DNA from: Ruminococcus sp.
Lineage (GTDB): Bacteria; Bacillota; Clostridia; Oscillospirales; Acutalibacteraceae
DNA length: 17,952 nt
Assembly (NCBI GenBank): GCA_017380355.1
Contig: JAFOED010000056.1
Location: 1 to 17,952, forward strand
Direction of reading: 5' to 3'
Both the position numbers and the translations under genes were made by a program. The notes under the pieces are model-generated. The model was not told the DNA's origin, made no database searches, and saw only the letters and a list, made by a program, of their open reading frames with translations. This document shows positions 13,754-17,952 of this stretch, piece by piece. Every line of letters begins with the position of its first letter. Position 1 is the stretch's first letter.

Positions 13754-14707
13754 TTATTCTTCAGACTTTTCTTCAGCTTTCTTTGTTTTCAAAGCAATCT
13801 TTTTACGACGCTTTTTGATAGAAAGTTTAATAATCAGGAAAATCACAACTACGTTAACACCAACTAAGAGGATGTAAGGTAATGCGCTGATGATGAATAC
13901 AATAAACTCTACGATGAAGTTCCACACATCACGGAAGTTTTCAGCAAGGTTTGAACCTATACGCTGTATAAAATTCTGTTTCTTTACGACAGTTGTGTGT
14001 TCGACCTCATCTACGTTAATTGTAACAGTAGTAAAATCAACGAGGTTGTCAAGCGTTCTGAGTCTTGATTCATATGACTCAATTTCATATATAACTTCTG
14101 TGAGCATATCACGGATTTCGATAATCTCAGAAGTAGTACTTGCATCTTTTAAAAGTGCTTCGAGCGATTCTTTCTCAGCTTTAAGCGCTTTAATTCTGCT
14201 CTCTGTGTCGACATATTCAAGTGTTACGTCTTCTGTGTTTACTGACTTATTTGTAACAGTGGAATTCTCACTTAGATATGTAGTAAACTCAGTCACTTTA
14301 TCTGACGGAATACGGAAAACATAGGTAGCATAGCGAGTACCTTTGTCATCGTAAGAGTTACCGGAAACATCAGAGCTCTCGACATAACCACCGCACGACA
14401 AAGCCTTATTCTCGAGCGTAGAAACGAGTTCATCAAAGGCTTTTGTCTCAACAGAATAGTCGATTGTCTCGATAATCTTACGGGTTTCTCTTAGCTGCGA
14501 AGCACTCGAAGAATCACTTGTGCCACCAAAAGCTTCATCGGCAGTTAAATCTTCTTCATATCCACCATACCCATTGTCAACATACTCGTCGTACACTGAT
14601 CCGCCCTTATCAGCTCCGTTTGCTGCACCGCACGCGGTCAGTGAAAACAGAACAAAAAGAGTCACCATTAAAGCACACAATAATTTTAAGAAACGTTTTT
14701 TATTCAT
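13754..14707 (-). CDS. DUF4349 lipoprotein with a C-terminal membrane segment
   Basis: A 317-residue predicted lipoprotein. The signal peptide ends in the lipobox LTAC (23-26), so C26 would be lipidated. A low-complexity acidic linker rich in Gly, Tyr and Asp follows (about 29-55). The DUF4349 domain begins near ETRKIIETIDYSVET and has a long coiled-coil-like stretch around residues 155-205 (YVDTESRIKALKAEKESLE onward), then LVDFTTVTINV. Near the C-terminus a hydrophobic segment (about 260-290) is followed by a basic tail, KKRRKKIALKTKK. The protein would thus be anchored to the membrane at both ends, with the coiled coil outside. Function of the family is unknown. AGGAGG lies seven bases before the ATG. 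It is 53 bases downstream of addA, and whether it has its own promoter is unclear. Confidence 0.92.
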   Translation of the reverse strand: MNKKRFLKLLCALMVTLFVLFSLTACGAANGADKGGSVYDEYVDNGYGGYEEDLTADEAFGGTSDSSSASQLRETRKIIETIDYSVETKAFDELVSTLENKALSCGGYVESSDVSGNSYDDKGTRYATYVFRIPSDKVTEFTTYLSENSTVTNKSVNTEDVTLEYVDTESRIKALKAEKESLEALLKDASTTSEIIEIRDMLTEVIYEIESYESRLRTLDNLVDFTTVTINVDEVEHTTVVKKQNFIQRIGSNLAENFRDVWNFIVEFIVFIISALPYILLVGVNVVVIFLIIKLSIKKRRKKIALKTKKAEEKSEE

Positions 14708-14760
14708 ACAAAAACCTCCTATATTTTAAAAAAATTGTTGATCAAATAATATTTATAGCG

Positions 14761-17700
14761 TTACACTTCAACGCTATCACTTAAATGTACTGAATAGATA
14801 ATACACTGTTTTACTTTATAGTCAGTACACTGCTCCATAGCATCTTTATAGAGCACTAGCTGAGTGTGATAAAAGTCGAGTAAAACATTTAAGTCCTTTA
14901 CCCTATCGGTTTTATAGTCAACGATTACAAGCTCGCCGTCTTCGACAAAAGCCAGGTCAACAGCACCCTGAAGTACGATTTTTTTGTCAAAACCTTTAAT
15001 ATCCGGGTCAACAAGAGAAGCGTCAACTTCGACAGCGAATCTGAACTCTTTATACACACAGCTACTATTAAGGCATCGGTTGATAATATCAGATTTGATG
15101 AAACTGAGAGCTTTTTGTCTATCGATACAATCCGCCTGCTGTTGTGAGATAAAGCCTTTTTCAGTTAAACGTAAGATTTCTTTATCTATATCATCTTTTG
15201 CGAGATTAAAATCACAAAACTGCATAAAAGCGTGGAGGGCAGTACCTTTTTGTGCAGGAGTCAAAACGCTGTCACTCATAAACGCAGGAGTGTCAAGAAT
15301 TCTGTCAAGAGCCTTATCACTCATTTTATGTGAAAGCTCGGAAGCCGCTACTTTAGACGGGAGTTTTAACAAAGTCTCGTTTTTATATTCGTGCAAAGCC
15401 TGACTTTTTAATGTGTCAAGTACTGACTCATCAGGTAAAACTTCCGTTTCTTCTACACAGATTTCATCTGTTTCAGAAACATCCCCATCTGCTGAAATTG
15501 TTTTAACAACAACTTTCATCGGAGATTTCACGCTACTATCGGCTGAGATGTCGATTGTGGACATATCACGCAAAGCCTGTGCGTCTGGATGAAGCATAGC
15601 GCACATTGTAAGCCACTCACACAGATAGGTGCATCCCTTTACAACAAATGGTGTTATAACACCGCTGTTGAGCTTTGAGCTGACCGTTTTGATATGGCTC
15701 TCTATAGACTTATGAGAAGAAATCATAATAAGCTTCTGTTTAGCACGAGTCATTGCAACATAAAGCACTCTGAGTTCTTCGCTCATTTCGTCTCGCTTGA
15801 TAGCAAGTGCTAAGCCCTGTCTAGGCATTGTCGTATCACAGACATTTGTTTTTTCATCTTTGCTTTTAACCGCAATACCGTACTCACTATTTAAAAGTAC
15901 ATTGTGTTTAGTTGTATCTGTCGTAAATTTCCTCGTTGTATTTGCAAGTATACACACAGGAAACTCAAGACCTTTACTTGCGTGAACTGACATTACTCGC
16001 ACGGCATTTATTGAGCTAGCTCCTGCGTCTATAGAACCTTTTACGTCGCTGTTAATAGACTTTAGTCTGTTAAGATAAGACACAAATCGGGATAGACCCT
16101 TACTGTTAGAGCTTTCAAAATCCTTTGCATATTCCTTCAGAAGTCTAAGGTTATTGAGCGCTATATCACCACTATTTAAAGCAGAAACAATAGAAAGGTA
16201 TCCTGTTCGCTCGTAGATAATATCGAGTAATCTCGACACAGGTGTTGTGACACATATATCTCGGAAATAACTCAGTTCCTCTACAAAACGACGACATTTT
16301 TCATCACCCTCTTCTGCTTTGATAATTACAGCACGGTACAACGTAGAATATCTGCTATCAATTCTGATACGTGCTAAATCATCGGCAGTAAAACCAAAAA
16401 TCGGGCTCATCATAACAGACCACAATTCTATATCAAGAGCAGGGTTATCAATAATGCTTAAGAAGTTTGTCATAACGACAATCTCATCAGCGTTTACGAA
16501 GGTGTTACTGACGTCAGTACACGCAGGGATACCGTTTAAAATAAGTGTATCAGCATACACAGGAGCTTCTGCCTTTTTGCGCATCAATACTGCAAAATCA
16601 CCGTATGTGACAGGTCGGTAAGTATCACCATCTTTAACCATATACCCCTGTGCAATCATCTTATTGATAATCTCAGCTATATGCTGTGATTCAACAACGC
16701 TTGTGTCAACATCCTCGAGATTTCCGCAATCAAGCATATGATACTCAACCGACGGCTCGACCTCTTCGTTATAAATCGCGCCACACTTAAGGCTTTCGCT
16801 GTCGTCGTACTTAATATCACCAACAGATTCGGTCATAAGATTAGTGAAAAAGAAGTTTACGACTTCTGTAACACCGCTTATACTGCGGAAGTTTCTATCT
16901 AGAAGTATTTTTGCTGGGAACTGTGGTTCTTCATCAGTATAAAGGTGTGACGTTCCCTTTCTCTTAAGAAAAAGCTGTGGCATAGCCTGACGGAATCCGT
17001 AAATACTCTGTTTAACGTCACCTACGAAGAAAAGGTTTTCATTATCCTTACTTATAGCAGAGAAAATCAGATCTTGTGCTTCATTTGCATCCTGATACTC
17101 GTCTACCATAATCTCGTCAAACCGAGTACGGATTTTGTATGCTTCATCAGTAAATTCACGAGTATTTTCGTCAACAAGAAGTTTAATTGTCCAGTGCTCG
17201 AGGTCAGAGAAGTCAGCAACTTTTTTCATTGCTTTTAATTTCTGAAAGTTTGCTTCAAACTGTGTTACACAGTTAAAAAGCTGAGTAGTCAAAACAAAAA
17301 GCTCTGCAATCTGCTCTTTGCACTCACTGTCTGTAAAACGGAAGACATCAAATAGCTTTTTTATAACTTTTTTGAATGTGTCGCGGTTGTTTTTTATAGA
17401 CAACAAAGCAGGATGATCTTTATACGAATTAAGACACGAAATACGACCACTAACAAAAGTGTTAAGCGTATCTACGATAAGACTTTGTTCACCACTTCTC
17501 AAAGCATCACTAAGACGGTCTGTGAAATCTGCGTCACTAGTAATAAGAGGGGTCAGTTTTTCGCATATAACAGGCTCTAAGTCCAAAAGCTTAAAGTTAC
17601 TGTCGACTATTGTTTTCATATACTGACACGCGTCTTTTGCGTAATCAAGACTCAGTTTATACCACGCTGTATCTTTCACGGACTGAGTGTCTTCAAACAT

Positions 17701-17952
17701 CTTAAGTTTCTCTTCAATCCACCACTTCGGGTACGGATGGGAACGCAAAAACTCGTGTAAACGAAGAATAATATCCTCGAGCTGCTGGTCGTCTTTTTCG
17801 CCACCAAAAGCTTCGACCAAACGGAAAAAATCAGGCTCTTTATCCGCATACATAGAGTCGAGTGTAAGACGTAGAGCGTCCTTTTTAATAAGCATCATCT
17901 CGCCGTCTTCACCTATTCTGAAGTTACGGTCAATATCTAAAACGTAGAAATA
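14761..17952 (-). CDS. addA: AddA helicase-nuclease subunit, 5' end cut by the window edge
   Basis: AddA, the helicase and 3'-strand nuclease subunit of AddAB, which processes double-strand DNA ends for RecA repair, acting with AddB. The window holds the last 1063 codons. The frame is open to the right edge (LDIDRNFRIGEDGE precedes the first methionine), so the true start, the Walker A motif and motif Ia lie outside. In the visible part: DFSDLE (about residue 230 from the first in-window ATG), motif II VDEYQD (265-270), motif III VGDVKQSIYGFR (292-303), motif IV LDRNFRS, motif V SVHASKGLEFPV, and motif VI LRVLYVAMTRAKQKL. The C-terminal RecB-type nuclease has VIVDYKTDR with the catalytic D and K, and AVDLAFVEDG before it. 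The full family length is about 1200. The DUF4349 gene follows after 53 bases. Confidence 0.95.
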   Translation of the reverse strand, partial: YFYVLDIDRNFRIGEDGEMMLIKKDALRLTLDSMYADKEPDFFRLVEAFGGEKDDQQLEDIILRLHEFLRSHPYPKWWIEEKLKMFEDTQSVKDTAWYKLSLDYAKDACQYMKTIVDSNFKLLDLEPVICEKLTPLITSDADFTDRLSDALRSGEQSLIVDTLNTFVSGRISCLNSYKDHPALLSIKNNRDTFKKVIKKLFDVFRFTDSECKEQIAELFVLTTQLFNCVTQFEANFQKLKAMKKVADFSDLEHWTIKLLVDENTREFTDEAYKIRTRFDEIMVDEYQDANEAQDLIFSAISKDNENLFFVGDVKQSIYGFRQAMPQLFLKRKGTSHLYTDEEPQFPAKILLDRNFRSISGVTEVVNFFFTNLMTESVGDIKYDDSESLKCGAIYNEEVEPSVEYHMLDCGNLEDVDTSVVESQHIAEIINKMIAQGYMVKDGDTYRPVTYGDFAVLMRKKAEAPVYADTLILNGIPACTDVSNTFVNADEIVVMTNFLSIIDNPALDIELWSVMMSPIFGFTADDLARIRIDSRYSTLYRAVIIKAEEGDEKCRRFVEELSYFRDICVTTPVSRLLDIIYERTGYLSIVSALNSGDIALNNLRLLKEYAKDFESSNSKGLSRFVSYLNRLKSINSDVKGSIDAGASSINAVRVMSVHASKGLEFPVCILANTTRKFTTDTTKHNVLLNSEYGIAVKSKDEKTNVCDTTMPRQGLALAIKRDEMSEELRVLYVAMTRAKQKLIMISSHKSIESHIKTVSSKLNSGVITPFVVKGCTYLCEWLTMCAMLHPDAQALRDMSTIDISADSSVKSPMKVVVKTISADGDVSETDEICVEETEVLPDESVLDTLKSQALHEYKNETLLKLPSKVAASELSHKMSDKALDRILDTPAFMSDSVLTPAQKGTALHAFMQFCDFNLAKDDIDKEILRLTEKGFISQQQADCIDRQKALSFIKSDIINRCLNSSCVYKEFRFAVEVDASLVDPDIKGFDKKIVLQGAVDLAFVEDGELVIVDYKTDRVKDLNVLLDFYHTQLVLYKDAMEQCTDYKVKQCIIYSVHLSDSVEV

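Noticed and set aside
14708..14775. Hairpin AGCGTT/AACGCT at the addA stop codon as a terminator, or a promoter for the DUF4349 gene
   Set aside because: The stem is six base pairs and has no T-run after it. No convincing -35/-10 pair was found in the 53-base gap, so neither call is supported.
1..17952. CRISPR arrays, insertion sequences, prophage or defence islands
   Set aside because: No repeated spacer array, transposase, integrase, attachment-like repeat or known defence gene was found. AddA is a normal repair gene.

Overview
The window looks like chromosomal DNA from a low-to-moderate GC, Gram-positive anaerobe of the class Clostridia, probably Oscillospirales/Ruminococcaceae. This rests on strong GGAGG-type ribosome binding sites, frequent TTG and GTG starts, a lipobox lipoprotein, AddA rather than RecB, an M50 protease of the SpoIVFB type, and the adjacent TIGR03960/TIGR03936 radical SAM pair. 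No transposase, integrase, phage gene, CRISPR array or rRNA is visible. The taxonomic call is inference.

Layout, left to right. (1) 108-2649, minus strand: three consecutive genes for surface or secreted proteins. The first and third have SipW/TasA-type N-termini (hydrophobic stretch ending in AWF), and the middle one has a single membrane anchor. By eye all three look like diverged copies of one extracellular fold. This is the least explained part of the window and the best candidate for an undescribed system. (2) 2650-3050: a 400-base gene-free region with a promoter for each side and two inverted repeats. (3) 3051-3932, plus: a YhcC/YtqA-type radical SAM protein, then tRNA-Ser(GGA) with its own promoter, a leader hairpin and a bidirectional terminator. 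(4) 10172 down to 4130, minus: a tightly packed seven-gene run (VanZ-like protein, MATE transporter, short single-pass membrane protein, M50 site-2 protease, B12-binding-type radical SAM protein, its TIGR03936 partner, YjjG-like HAD phosphatase) behind a near-consensus promoter. (5) 10345-13702, plus: a COG2426 small membrane protein, then two overlapping flavoprotein genes (HI0933 type and COG2509 type), closed by a strong bidirectional terminator. (6) 17952 down to 13754, minus: the 3' part of addA, cut by the right edge, and a DUF4349 lipoprotein.

The clearest functional links are the radical SAM pair, whose genes overlap by 26 nt; the M50 protease and its small membrane neighbour, which resemble a reduced SpoIVFB/SpoIVFA pair; and the three surface proteins. 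The rest is mostly housekeeping. All family calls were made by reading motifs, with no database search.
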